Assembly: GCA_016706365.1 (NCBI GenBank)
Contig: JADJJU010000005.1
Span: forward strand, 186,001-250,000
DNA: 64,000 bases
Reading direction: 5' to 3'
Origin: Saprospiraceae bacterium
GTDB taxonomy: Bacteria > Bacteroidota > Bacteroidia > Chitinophagales > Saprospiraceae
Both the position numbers and the translations under genes were made by a program. Below are positions 47,115 through 55,707 of this stretch, piece after piece. Positions within the stretch are counted from its first letter, which is position 1; each line of letters opens with the position of its first letter. A model generated the notes under the pieces. It ran no database searches. It saw only the letters and a list, made by a program, of their open reading frames with translations, and was not told where the DNA came from.

Positions 47115-49088
47115 TTACTTGTAACTTCTTTGAGCGATTTTAATGTTTTCGTAGATCAATTCTTCTTTGTGTAATTCAAATCCCATTGCGCCTAAATATT
47201 CCCACGCAGATACAAAAGCGAAATTTTCATCATCTCTGAGTGCTTCGCCCTCTTCTGTCTGATATTCTTCTCTGAAATGTCCTCCACAGGATTCATTTCT
47301 GTTTAGAGCATCGATACACATTAATTCCCCCAATTCGATAAAATCGGCGACTCTTCCAGCCTTCTCCAATTCGGGATTTAGCTCATCAGAAGTTCCCGGT
47401 ATTCTTACATTTGACCAGAATTCTGTTTTAATGGCTCTAATGTCAGATATTGCTTGTTTTAATCCTGCTTCATTTCTGGACATTCCGCATTCATCCCACA
47501 TTATTCGTCCAAGAGCTTTGTGAAAGTGATCGACCGGCTTAGTTCCTTTGATGTTCAGCATTTGATTCAGAGTATTCCTCACATTGTTTTCAGCTTCTTC
47601 AAATGCTTCGTGAGTTGTAGGAATTGCCTTTGTTCTGATTTCAGTTGAAAGATAAGCTCCGATCGTATATGGAATCACGAAATAGCCATCTGCCAAACCC
47701 TGCATCAATGCGGATGCACCAAGTCTGTTAGCTCCATGATCAGAAAAATTGGCCTCGCCCAATGCATATAGACCGGGAACTGTTGTCATTAGATTATAAT
47801 CCACCCATAGACCACCCATAGTATAATGCACCGCTGGGTAAATTCGCATAGGTTCTTCATAAGGGTTCTCACCGGTAATCTGCTTGTACATATCGAATAG
47901 GTTACCGTATTTGGCTTTAACCACTTCTTTGCCCAGCTCCCTGATTCTTGCTTCAGAAGCTTGCTCACCCAGCTTAGTAGCTTCTTGCTTTCCGTAACGA
48001 TCGATTGCATCTGCATAATCCAGATAAACTGCCATTTTGGAGGAACCCACACCATATCCTGCATCACATCTTTCTTTGGCAGCACGGGAAGCTACGTCCC
48101 TTGGCACCAGGTTTCCAAATGCAGGATATCTTCTCTCCAAATAGTAATCCCTTTCTTCCTCTGGTATATCAATCGCCTTGCGGGTATCATTTTGCTTGCC
48201 GGGCACCCAAATTCTTCCGTCATTTCTAAGGGATTCTGACATGAGAGTCAGTTTTGACTGGTGATCACCTGAGACGGGAATACAAGTTGGGTGAATCTGA
48301 GTATAGCATGGATTACCGAAAAATGCACCTCGTTTATGTGCTTTCCATGCAGCTGTAACGTTACTTCCCATAGCGTTGGTAGAGAGGTAAAATACATTTC
48401 CATATCCACCGGTACAGAGTAATACGGCATGTCCAAAATGTCTTTCCAATTCCCCTGTTACCAGATTTCTTGCTATGATTCCCCGGGCTTTACCTTCTAT
48501 TTTTACAATATCGAGCATCTCATGCCGGGAAAGCATCGTCACATTTCCATAACCAATTTGTCTTTCAAGCGCACTGTAAGCTCCCAGCAACAATTGCTGA
48601 CCTGTCTGACCAGCTGCATAGAATGTACGCTGTACCTGAGTTCCACCAAAAGATCGGTTGGACAACAATCCTCCATATTCGCGGGCAAATGGAACCCCCT
48701 GTGCAACACATTGGTCAATAATATTTGTACTCACCTCCGCCATTCTGTATACGTTGGCTTCTCGGGCCCTGTAGTCACCGCCTTTAATTGTATCGTAAAA
48801 CAAACGATAGACGCTATCTCCATCATTTTGATAATTCTTTGCTGCATTGATTCCCCCCTGTGCGGCAATCGAGTGAGCTCTGCGGGGAGAATCCTGGAAA
48901 CAAAAGACTTTCACCTTGTAGCCCATTTCCGCAAGGGAAGCAGCTGCGGAAGCACCCGCGAGTCCGGAGCCTACTACGATGATTTCCAAAGAGCGCTTAT
49001 TAGCAGGGTTGACCAGAGGAATTTTGGACTTGTATTGTGTCCATTTTTCTGCCAGTGAGCCTCCGGGTATTTTTGCATCTAATGCCAT
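47115..49088 (-). CDS. sdhA: Succinate dehydrogenase/fumarate reductase flavoprotein subunit
   Basis: A 657-residue catalytic subunit oxidising succinate. It has the Rossmann motif VVGSGLAGASAAASLAEMGY, the FAD-attachment His in SPRRAHSIAAQGGINAAKN, NPCYTQIHPTC, and the active-site region RDVASRAAKERCD with AVHYTMGGLWVDY and GEANFSDHGANRLGASALMQG. Length is normal for type-B enzymes (about 640-670). A 19-nt gap separates it from sdhC. Confidence 0.96.
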   Translation of the reverse strand: MALDAKIPGGSLAEKWTQYKSKIPLVNPANKRSLEIIVVGSGLAGASAAASLAEMGYKVKVFCFQDSPRRAHSIAAQGGINAAKNYQNDGDSVYRLFYDTIKGGDYRAREANVYRMAEVSTNIIDQCVAQGVPFAREYGGLLSNRSFGGTQVQRTFYAAGQTGQQLLLGAYSALERQIGYGNVTMLSRHEMLDIVKIEGKARGIIARNLVTGELERHFGHAVLLCTGGYGNVFYLSTNAMGSNVTAAWKAHKRGAFFGNPCYTQIHPTCIPVSGDHQSKLTLMSESLRNDGRIWVPGKQNDTRKAIDIPEEERDYYLERRYPAFGNLVPRDVASRAAKERCDAGYGVGSSKMAVYLDYADAIDRYGKQEATKLGEQASEARIRELGKEVVKAKYGNLFDMYKQITGENPYEEPMRIYPAVHYTMGGLWVDYNLMTTVPGLYALGEANFSDHGANRLGASALMQGLADGYFVIPYTIGAYLSTEIRTKAIPTTHEAFEEAENNVRNTLNQMLNIKGTKPVDHFHKALGRIMWDECGMSRNEAGLKQAISDIRAIKTEFWSNVRIPGTSDELNPELEKAGRVADFIELGELMCIDALNRNESCGGHFREEYQTEEGEALRDDENFAFVSAWEYLGAMGFELHKEELIYENIKIAQRSYK

Positions 49089-49107
49089 AATAAAAACCTT
49101 TTGTCAG

Positions 49108-49797
49108 TTATCTATAAAAATACATGATCAATGGAATGGCAGCAAATGCCGCCGGAATGATAATCGAATACACTGCTCCTAAAAATTTGATGACAGGAGT
49201 ATATTTTTTGTGATTGAGTCCCAGGGACTGAAATGCACTTTGAAATCCGTGCAATAAATGCAGAGCAAGGACAATCATAGCTAAGACATAGCCGATAACA
49301 AACCACGGCTGCTTGAACGTAACCATTACTTTGCTGTAAAGGTCTTTAACACCTTCATCCTGACCCTCATAAGTGATATAAGGCAATTGTTCGGTAAATT
49401 TCATTGCATACCAGAAATCGCCCATATGAATGACCAAAAACACAAAAATTAATGATCCAAGTAAAGCCATATTATTGGAAGCAAATCCTACATTCTTTGA
49501 TGTATTCACTGCATACCTGACTGGACCGCGGGCTTGTCTGTTTTTAAATGCCAGCATCCAGCCCTGGATTGCATGGAGCAAAATAAATGCATACAAGCCC
49601 CAGCTGATTGTGCTTATCAGGGGGTTGGTTGTCATGAATTTTGCATAAATGTTGAAAGCCTCACCTTTGTCCTCATATAGCAATTGCAAATTGCCGGCAA
49701 GGTGAATCACCAAAAACAGAATCAGGAACAGCCCTGTAAGAGCCATGACCAGTTTCCGTCCGATAGAAGATGTCAGAAATTGGGATAACCAGTTCAT
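49108..49797 (-). CDS. sdhC: Succinate dehydrogenase cytochrome b subunit
   Basis: A 229-residue integral membrane protein of the TIGR02046 type, the single large anchor of type-B enzymes with five helices. Haem-ligand His candidates are in LFLVIHLAGNLQLL, LYAFILLHAIQGW, VFLVIHMGDFWYA and MIVLALHLLHGFQSAFQSLG. It passes electrons to menaquinone. It is the first gene of the operon, 29 nt from a good promoter. Confidence 0.94.
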   Translation of the reverse strand: MNWLSQFLTSSIGRKLVMALTGLFLILFLVIHLAGNLQLLYEDKGEAFNIYAKFMTTNPLISTISWGLYAFILLHAIQGWMLAFKNRQARGPVRYAVNTSKNVGFASNNMALLGSLIFVFLVIHMGDFWYAMKFTEQLPYITYEGQDEGVKDLYSKVMVTFKQPWFVIGYVLAMIVLALHLLHGFQSAFQSLGLNHKKYTPVIKFLGAVYSIIIPAAFAAIPLIMYFYR

Positions 49798-49825
49798 AAT
49801 GATATTGCCTTTTGCTTGTAAGGGC

Positions 49826-49857
49826 CAAAACTATTCATTAAATAGGATATCTTCAAA
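49826..49857 (-). promoter_or_regulatory. sdhCAB promoter
   Basis: On the minus strand TTTG (49857-49854), exactly 20 nt, then TAGTTTTG (49833-49826): a full Bacteroidota -33/-7 pair. The sdhC ATG follows 28 nt later. Confidence 0.72.
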
Positions 49858-50090
49858 CACAGTTTTGTGTGTATCAGGTCTGTAGGTTATTTAGAATTAT
49901 TCTAAGTTGGAGCTTTGGTGATTTGGGCGTGCCCACTCGCTTGCTGCGCTGCTCTCGGTCGGCTATACTGGGCAATGGTCCCCAATGCTTTTGGGCTGCT
50001 TTCTTCAATCGCACCATTCCTATCCCTAATGAAGTCAAAAAAATGAAGATTTGCAAAATTTCAATAATTTGGCAAATCTAAGCGGGAGTG

Positions 50091-50122
50091 TTTGTGGTGG
50101 CAAATTGAAGCAAGTATATTTG
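50091..50122 (+). promoter_or_regulatory. Promoter of the PhyH-family gene
   Basis: TTTG at 50091-50094, exactly 20 nt, TATATTTG at 50115-50122; the ATG at 50138 follows 15 nt later. This is a complete match to the Bacteroidota pattern. Confidence 0.72.
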
Positions 50123-50137
50123 TAAAAATATCTTCAA

Positions 50138-50962
50138 ATGTTGATACCGGAATCAATACATGCTTTTTTACAGGAGGAATATCTGATTTCAGATGATCAG
50201 ATAGAATTTTATCAAACCTCCAGATTCATCAAACTGAAGCAAGTCCTCAATCAGGAAACACTTGAATATTTCAATAGTGTTATTAGCGAACAGGTGGAAA
50301 AGATGAAGACCGAATCTATTCCGCTGGAACAAAGAAGCACATATGGTAAGGCATTTCTGCAGCTTTTTAATCTATGGAGAGAAGATGACAGAATTAAAGC
50401 ACTTGTATTCAGCAAAAGACTGGGCAAATTGGCTTCAGACCTTATGCAGACCGATGGAGTGAGAATGTATCACGATCAAGCTTTATTCAAAGAAGGAGGA
50501 GGAGGGATAACTCCCTGGCATGCAGATCAGTATTACTGGCCACTCGATTCAGACAAAACTATTACAGCATGGATTCCTTTGCAATCTGTACCCATTGAAA
50601 TGGGACCTTTGGAGTTCAGTGCCGGTAGCCATCAGATAGTGGAAGGAAGAGATTTGGAGATTGGTGATGAAAGTGAAACAATCATGCAACAAAAACTAAG
50701 AGTCACTGACTTCAGGCATGTAATCGAACCATTTGATGCTGGAGAGATTAGTTTCCATTCAGGTTGGGTTTTCCACAGGGCGGGTGCCAATAAAACCGAT
50801 CATATGCGCAAAGTAATGACTATTATTTACATGGATAAAGACATGAAATTGAAGAATCCTGAAAATGTTAATCAAATCAATGACTGGAATACCTGGTGTC
50901 CCGGAGCAATGATCGGAGAAGTGATTGATACTCCTATTAATCCGGTTTTGTATGCCAGATAA
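50138..50962 (+). CDS. Phytanoyl-CoA dioxygenase (PhyH) family oxygenase
   Basis: A 274-residue Fe(II)/2-oxoglutarate oxygenase. The metal facial triad is WHADQYYW (His-x-Asp) and the distal His in SFHSGWVFHRAGANKTDHMRKVMTIIYM, where the Arg binds 2-oxoglutarate. The double-stranded beta-helix segment GPLEFSAGSHQIVEGRD is typical of PhyH. Substrate is unknown; relatives hydroxylate lipids, small metabolites or natural products. The frame is intact and the next gene (amylase) follows 71 nt later. Confidence 0.88.
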   Translation: MLIPESIHAFLQEEYLISDDQIEFYQTSRFIKLKQVLNQETLEYFNSVISEQVEKMKTESIPLEQRSTYGKAFLQLFNLWREDDRIKALVFSKRLGKLASDLMQTDGVRMYHDQALFKEGGGGITPWHADQYYWPLDSDKTITAWIPLQSVPIEMGPLEFSAGSHQIVEGRDLEIGDESETIMQQKLRVTDFRHVIEPFDAGEISFHSGWVFHRAGANKTDHMRKVMTIIYMDKDMKLKNPENVNQINDWNTWCPGAMIGEVIDTPINPVLYAR

Positions 50963-51033
50963 TTATGTAGAATAATGCAAAATTATTGAATTGCAGGATG
51001 AGGGTAAAAGATAAATGCTATAAATCAAACCAT

Positions 51034-52574
51034 ATGAAGAAATTAGTACAGATAATGTGGATTTCATTGTGTTGCATATACATGCTGAATGCACAGACCA
51101 TTGATACCACTAAAAAAGGAGAAGTCGTTTACCACGTCTTTCAAAGGAGTTTTTATGACAGCAACGGTGATAGGCATGGAGACTTGAACGGTCTGGGAGA
51201 AAAACTGGACTACCTTCAGGATCTTGGTATCACTGCGATATTGTTAATGCCATTATATGAAGCTGAATGTTACCACAATTACTTTGCAAGTGATTTTGAA
51301 AAGATCGATCCTGAGTTTGGCACGATGGAAGATTACATCGCACTAGTAAAGGAGATTCATAGGCGAGGGATGAAAATCTATATGGACATGGAGACGCAGT
51401 ATGTGACATCGGATCATTTGTGGTGGAAAAAAGCGGTCGGGAATCCCAAATCTCCTTACAGTGAATATTTATTGTTTGAAGATAAAGAGCACAAAATACC
51501 AGCTACTATTATATTTGAATTGCGAGCCCTGAATAGCTATGATGGCAAAGTTATAGACATCACAACTGTCAATCTGAAAAGCTCCTGGGTACTGGACTAT
51601 AATATCCGCTTATTTTCATATTACCTGGATCCAAATGAAGACGGTAAATTTGATGATGGAGTAGATGGATATCGCCTGGATCATGCTATGGACAATCTTG
51701 ATAAAAAACCTGAGCTGACAAATTTATTTGAGACATTCTGGAATCCCCTGATTACACAACTGAAAGATATCAATCCCAAAGTAATGATTGTAGCCGAGCA
51801 GGCGGATTGGTCTGATATCGGTTTCGACTATTTTGAAAGAGCCGGAGTGGATAGGGTATTTGGATTCGGTTTAAAGGGGGCGATATTGTCTTTTGACAAG
51901 GAGAAATTGATGATGCTGGCAGATACCATCCTCATGAAAAGTCCCAAAGGAAAGGAGCATGTGATCTTTATCGAAAACCATGATATAGATCGTATTGCTA
52001 CAGCAGAACAAAATCTTGAAAAAGAAAGCTTGCTGCTGCTCTCATGATGACCATTGGTGGTATCCCAGCTATTTATTATGGTCAGGAGATCGGCATGACA
52101 GGCAAAGGTGGAAATTTTGGACCCACAGATGGAAATGATATTCCCCGCAGAGAGGCATTCGAATGGTACAAAGATACCGGTGGCAAAGGAATGGCTTTGT
52201 GGTATAAAGACTCCGGCCCATGGTGGGATAATACAAACTTAAAACCGAATGATGGAATCTCACTCGAAGAGCAGATAGATGATCCTAATTCCCTATTCAA
52301 TTACTATAAATCGATCATTAAGCTGCGCCGGGATCATCCGGCGATAGCTCATGGAGCTTATTCGCCTGCGATCAATGACAATGCAAATGTTTTTAGTTTT
52401 TACAGAACCTATGGAGACAAGAAAGCCCTGATCATTGCAAATTTATCAGCTGAGTCTCAAAATGCAAAACTAAAATCTACACCCAGGGTGAAGGAAAACT
52501 TGTACGGGAAAATAAATTTGAAGAAAGATATGGTAACGCTGAAGGGGTATGAAGTAGTTGTGGTGGAGTTGTAG
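51034..52574 (+). CDS. GH13 alpha-amylase/glucosidase, broken by a 1-base frameshift
   Basis: An exported glycoside hydrolase of about 513 residues. The start at 51034 gives a signal peptide (MKKLVQIMWISLCCIYMLNAQ). The barrel has YHVFQRSFYDSNGDRHGDLNGL, the nucleophile Asp in GVDGYRLDHAMD, the acid Glu in MIVAEQADW, and FIENHDIDR. The frame stops at 52047, but one missing A in the run at 52019-52023 restores EKRKLAAALMMTIGGIPAIYYGQEIGM and continues to 52574, ending in the beta-rich domain C. It is probably a functional gene acting on alpha-glucans outside the cytoplasm. Confidence 0.88.
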
Positions 52575-52903
52575 GAACAAAATAGATTAACCAAATTTTT
52601 TAAATTTAGCAAATCTGGGGCTACTTCTACAGCAATCCAAACCTATCCCGCAGGTGTTAAAATTCGCAGTAATCAGCGAATTATAAATTTCAAAAATTGT
52701 ATAAAAAAATTGAAATCATATCTAATTGATATTCAATAATTTATAATTGTTTATCGTTTTTAAACGACTACAAACGACTATAAACGAGACTTAAGTGATT
52801 AATTACCGAGTGCTCTAAACCGGCACTCACATCTTTGCATCGTCAACCACAGAACGGTGACAATCAAACTTTTAACTTTTTAATCATTTAAATTTTTCGC
52901 GTT
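52575..52903. promoter_or_regulatory. Intergenic region with 10-bp-phased repeats upstream of ssb
   Basis: AAACGACTA occurs at 52762-52770 and 52772-52780, then AAACGAGAC at 52782-52790: three units exactly 10 bp apart. An inverted half-site TCGTTT (52754-52759) faces the first unit. A one-mismatch -7 box, CATCTTTG, is at 52830-52837, so the repeats would lie about 45-85 bp upstream of the transcription start, as an activator site. The ssb ATG is at 52904. Nothing else is seen in the gap. Confidence 0.55.
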
Positions 52904-53257
52904 ATGAACAACTTAAGAAATTCCGTCAGACTCGTAGGTAATGTAGGAGCAGATCCTAAAATCATGGTATATGACAATGGAAAGAAGAAAGCCCAAATAG
53001 TCATGGCTACTTCAGAATCCTACAAGAACTCACAGGGAGAACGGATCAAAGAAACACAATGGCACAATGTAATTGCCTGGGGACAACAAGCCGCCATCAT
53101 CGAAAAGTATATCGAGAAAGGCAAAGAAATTGCAGTGGAAGGAAAATTGGTTCACAGAAGTTACGAAGACAAAACAGGTAATAAATGCTATATCACCGAA
53201 ATCGTATTGAACGAATTGCTGATGATAGGAGGTGCACCTGCAGGAAGTGGGCAATGA
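52904..53257 (+). CDS. ssb: Single-stranded DNA-binding protein (short form)
   Basis: A 117-residue OB-fold protein: NNLRNSVRLVGNVGADPKI, NGKKKAQIVMATSESYKNSQGERIKETQWHNVIAWGQQAAIIEKYIEKGKEIAVEGKLVHRSYEDKTG. It ends GGAPAGSGQ, so the disordered tail and acidic DxxPF tip that recruits replication proteins in E. coli SSB are absent. Short SSBs like this are common as second copies in Bacteroidota and may serve recombination or DNA uptake rather than replication. The phased repeats upstream suggest dedicated control. Confidence 0.92.
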   Translation: MNNLRNSVRLVGNVGADPKIMVYDNGKKKAQIVMATSESYKNSQGERIKETQWHNVIAWGQQAAIIEKYIEKGKEIAVEGKLVHRSYEDKTGNKCYITEIVLNELLMIGGAPAGSGQ

Positions 53258-53315
53258 CACTTTGCAGGAGCATTTGAAGGAAAGAATTGTGTAGTTTGTC
53301 TCCTTCTAAATAGCG

Positions 53316-53352
53316 ACCGGTTGTTTTGAGAAATCAAGGCAGCCGGTTTTTT
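53316..53352 (+). terminator. Intrinsic terminator downstream of ssb
   Basis: ACCGGTTG (53316-53323) pairs with CAGCCGGT (53340-53347) across a 16-nt loop, followed by a run of six T. It lies 58 nt after the ssb stop. Confidence 0.75.
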
Positions 53353-53987
53353 ATTTAAAGCAATTATTTTGTTGATTTTTTTTGGGACTACAGTGGGAGT
53401 TCCCCGTAAGCCCGGTGACGCCCCATCCCGGCTTTCGCCGGGCGGGGTGACGTGTTTTGCCTTCGACAAAAGGTGAGGTCGAGGTTCGTTCCTCACTGCG
53501 CCCCAGGCATTCATGCCATCTTCGATGTCATGAGTGACGTCCCTCCATATGCGACATTTTTGGACTCAGATTCAGAACACGACTATCATTTTGTCTCAGG
53601 CAAAATAAAAGCACTATTTGAAAGACCTCCTCCTTATTTGCGTCCAGTAATTTTGCCTTAGGCAAAATGAGCACCATAACGTCACCTCCGAAAATATTTA
53701 AAGTCTCAGCCTTTAAATAATATTTGGAGGCGTCACCTTTTTACTGCGTAGCAGTGAAAAGATGTCACCCCGGCCAGGCGCAGCCGTGCCGGGGCGTCAC
53801 CCGTGATTGGCACCGCCTACACCCCAAGCTGTTTAATGGGCAAGTTCGTTCGTAAATCGTAATCGGGAGGTTCGTTATTTACTGCGCGAACTGTGGATTA
53901 CATAAATTGGCTGTCCCCCTTCACGATCTTTGCATTTTGATTTACCCCTCACGACTTCTAAGATGAATCAGTACCTTTGAGCTGCAT
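53353..53987. repeat. Hairpin array C with GTGACG/CGTCAC connectors
   Basis: From 53414 to 53801 there are at least six hairpins with unrelated stems and recurring connectors (GGTGACG at 53414 and 53446; GTGACGTC near 53534; ACGTCACC at 53679; CGTCACC at 53731 and 53795; ATGTCACC at 53762). Stems include CCCGGC/GCCGGG (53427/53437), ATTTTGCC/GGCAAAAT (53650/53661), a long CCTCC...GGAGG hairpin (53685-53730), CTTTT-ACTGC/GCAGT-AAAAG (53737-53761, tip GTA) and CCCCGGC/GCCGGGG (53768/53788). The array has no gene; 53802-53987 holds none either, with a possible GATCTTTG -7 at 53925-53932. Confidence 0.68.
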
Positions 53988-54599
53988 ATGAAAGTACTTT
54001 TAATTGACAATTTTGATTCCTTTACCTACAATCTGGAGCATTATTTATTGCTGGCAGGATTGGAGGTGACAACTTATCGAAATACAGAGATTCCATTTGA
54101 ATTAATCCTGGAAGAGAGCATATCATTTGATGGTATGGTCATATCTCCCGGCCCTATGCGTCCTCAGGACCATCCGGGAATGATAAGAGCTATCAGAGAG
54201 TTTATTGGTAAGATTCCTATTTTAGGAGTTTGTCTGGGCATGCAGGCTATAGGCGAATATTACGGATGGAAACTGGTTCATGCACCGGTTCCTATGCATG
54301 GAAAAACAAGTTTAATTACTCACCTTGAGACCGGAATTTTCGATGGGATACCAAATCCAGTCGAAGTGATGCGGTACCATTCCTTAGTGTTGGAAGCAAA
54401 GGCAGGGTCAAACTTAGAAGTAATTTCAACAACTGTTCAAGATCAATTGGTTATGGGAATTTGTAATCCTAAAATAAAGGTGACGGGAATTCAGTTTCAT
54501 CCTGAATCAATACTTACACCCTCAGGTCAGCTAATGTTAAATAATTGGTCTAAACATTTGAAAAATGATAAAGAATCAGACTATCTTCGAGGCGAATGA
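53988..54599 (+). CDS. pabA: Glutamine amidotransferase, likely aminodeoxychorismate synthase component II
   Basis: A 203-residue class-I amidotransferase: LIDNFDSFTYNLEHYLLLAG, ISPGPMRPQDHPGM, nucleophile C82 in GVCLGMQAIGEYYG, MRYHSLVLE, and His/Glu in GIQFHPESILTPSG. It resembles trpG but lies outside the trp operon, which already has its own trpG, so a role in p-aminobenzoate synthesis is more likely. No pabB is adjacent. The stop overlaps the ATG of the asparaginase gene (ATGA), a curious pairing. Confidence 0.85.
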   Translation: MKVLLIDNFDSFTYNLEHYLLLAGLEVTTYRNTEIPFELILEESISFDGMVISPGPMRPQDHPGMIRAIREFIGKIPILGVCLGMQAIGEYYGWKLVHAPVPMHGKTSLITHLETGIFDGIPNPVEVMRYHSLVLEAKAGSNLEVISTTVQDQLVMGICNPKIKVTGIQFHPESILTPSGQLMLNNWSKHLKNDKESDYLRGE

Positions 54600-55648
54600 A
54601 AGACGAAAAACCCCATAGTCTGGACAGAAGGCAATTCATTTCCTCCTCTGCTTTAGTAGCAGCAGGTTTGTTGTTAACACAAAGCGCCTGTGAAAAGAAA
54701 GAGTCAGATTCTACTGTAAATGAAGCTTCCTTTAAGGGTCCTCTTGTTGTGTCTACCTGGGCACCCAATGTTAAAGCAAATGCAGCTGCCTGGAAAGTCC
54801 TGGAAGCCGGTGGTTCCGCTTTGGATGCTGTTGAACAGGGTGTATATATTCCTGAAGCTGATCCTGAAGACTCCAGCGTGGGATTGGGAGGATTGCCGGA
54901 CAGAGACGGCAAGGTGACGCTTGACGCATGTATTATGGACCATAATGGTAATTGCGGAGCTGTTTTAGCCCTTGAAAATATTCTGCATCCCATATCAGTA
55001 GCCAGAATGGTTATGGAGAAGACGGCACACGTAATGCTGGCCGGAGCAGGAGCACTAAAATTTGCATTGGAAAATGGATTCGAAGCAGTAGATTTATTAA
55101 CCCCTGAGAGTGAAAAAGCCTGGAAAGAATGGCTGGAAGATTCGGAATATGACCCATCGATTACCCCGGAAAAAATTATGCAGCGAATCAAAGAAAGTCA
55201 TGATACGATTGGGATGCTTGCTATCGATAAAAACTCGGATATAAGTGGAGCTTGCAGCACTAGTGGAATGGCATTTAAATTGGCAGGCAGGGTCGGGGAT
55301 TCACCGATCATAGGAGCGGGATTATTTGTAGATAATGAAGTAGGTGCCGCGACTGGTACTGGTGTGGGAGAAGAAGTGGTCAGAATATGTGGGGCACATA
55401 CCATCGTTGAACAAATGAGGATGGGGAAATCTCCTGCTGATGCCTGCAAAGAAGCCATTAGAAGAATCATTCAGCACAATGGCGACAAAGCTCAGAGATT
55501 ACAGGTAGGTTTTATAGCCATAAATAAAGATGGGGAGATAGGCGCTTATTCGACATTGCCTGAATTTTCATATGCTGTACAGCAATCAGGCAAAGAGCCA
55601 GAAGTGTTTAAATCAGATTCCTGGTTTGATAAATGGCCGGAAGATTAA
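54596..55648 (+). CDS. Asparaginase 2 family N-terminal nucleophile hydrolase (glycosylasparaginase-like)
   Basis: A 350-residue exported hydrolase. The N-terminus has twin arginines (LDRRQFISSSALVAAGLLLTQSAC) and a possible lipobox Cys, suggesting Tat export and lipid anchoring. It has GGSALDAVEQGV, VGLGGLPDRDGKVTLDACIMDH and the autocleavage site in HDTIGMLAID, where Thr becomes the nucleophile, then GRVGDSPIIGAGLFVDNEVGAATGTGVGE. These match N4-(beta-N-acetylglucosaminyl)-L-asparaginase, which cuts Asn-linked glycans; isoaspartyl peptidase is the alternative. Start overlaps the upstream stop by ATGA. Confidence 0.87.
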   Translation: MKDEKPHSLDRRQFISSSALVAAGLLLTQSACEKKESDSTVNEASFKGPLVVSTWAPNVKANAAAWKVLEAGGSALDAVEQGVYIPEADPEDSSVGLGGLPDRDGKVTLDACIMDHNGNCGAVLALENILHPISVARMVMEKTAHVMLAGAGALKFALENGFEAVDLLTPESEKAWKEWLEDSEYDPSITPEKIMQRIKESHDTIGMLAIDKNSDISGACSTSGMAFKLAGRVGDSPIIGAGLFVDNEVGAATGTGVGEEVVRICGAHTIVEQMRMGKSPADACKEAIRRIIQHNGDKAQRLQVGFIAINKDGEIGAYSTLPEFSYAVQQSGKEPEVFKSDSWFDKWPED

Positions 55649-55707
55649 GTGGTATAAAATACCAGTTTGGAGATTATGGATGAGTGAGACCGGACAAATT
55701 ATTTAAA

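Larger units (their letters stand above)
49798..50137. repeat. sdhC-phyH intergenic region with inverted GGGCACGCCC element
   Basis: Besides the two promoters, 49921-50032 holds an element that on the minus strand starts CATTAGGGATAGGAATGG, passes GATTGAAGAAAGCAGCCC, and ends GAGTGGGCACGCCCAAAT. The last 14 bases and a GATTGnAG-GAAAG block are shared with 11995-12123, so they are two diverged copies of one element. GGGC-GC-CC and ATTGGGGACCATTGCCC make internal inverted repeats. No gene. Confidence 0.62.

Noticed and set aside
48429..49058. 209-codon frame on the plus strand
   Set aside because: It is fully antisense to the conserved sdhA gene and has no recognisable domain.
53188..53661. 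Open frames across hairpin array C
   Set aside because: They read through hairpins and connectors, lack domains, and one overlaps ssb antisense.
53414..53801. Possible CRISPR array
   Set aside because: The recurring unit is only 7-8 bases, spacing is irregular, and the intervening pieces are self-complementary, unlike CRISPR spacers; no cas gene is in the window.
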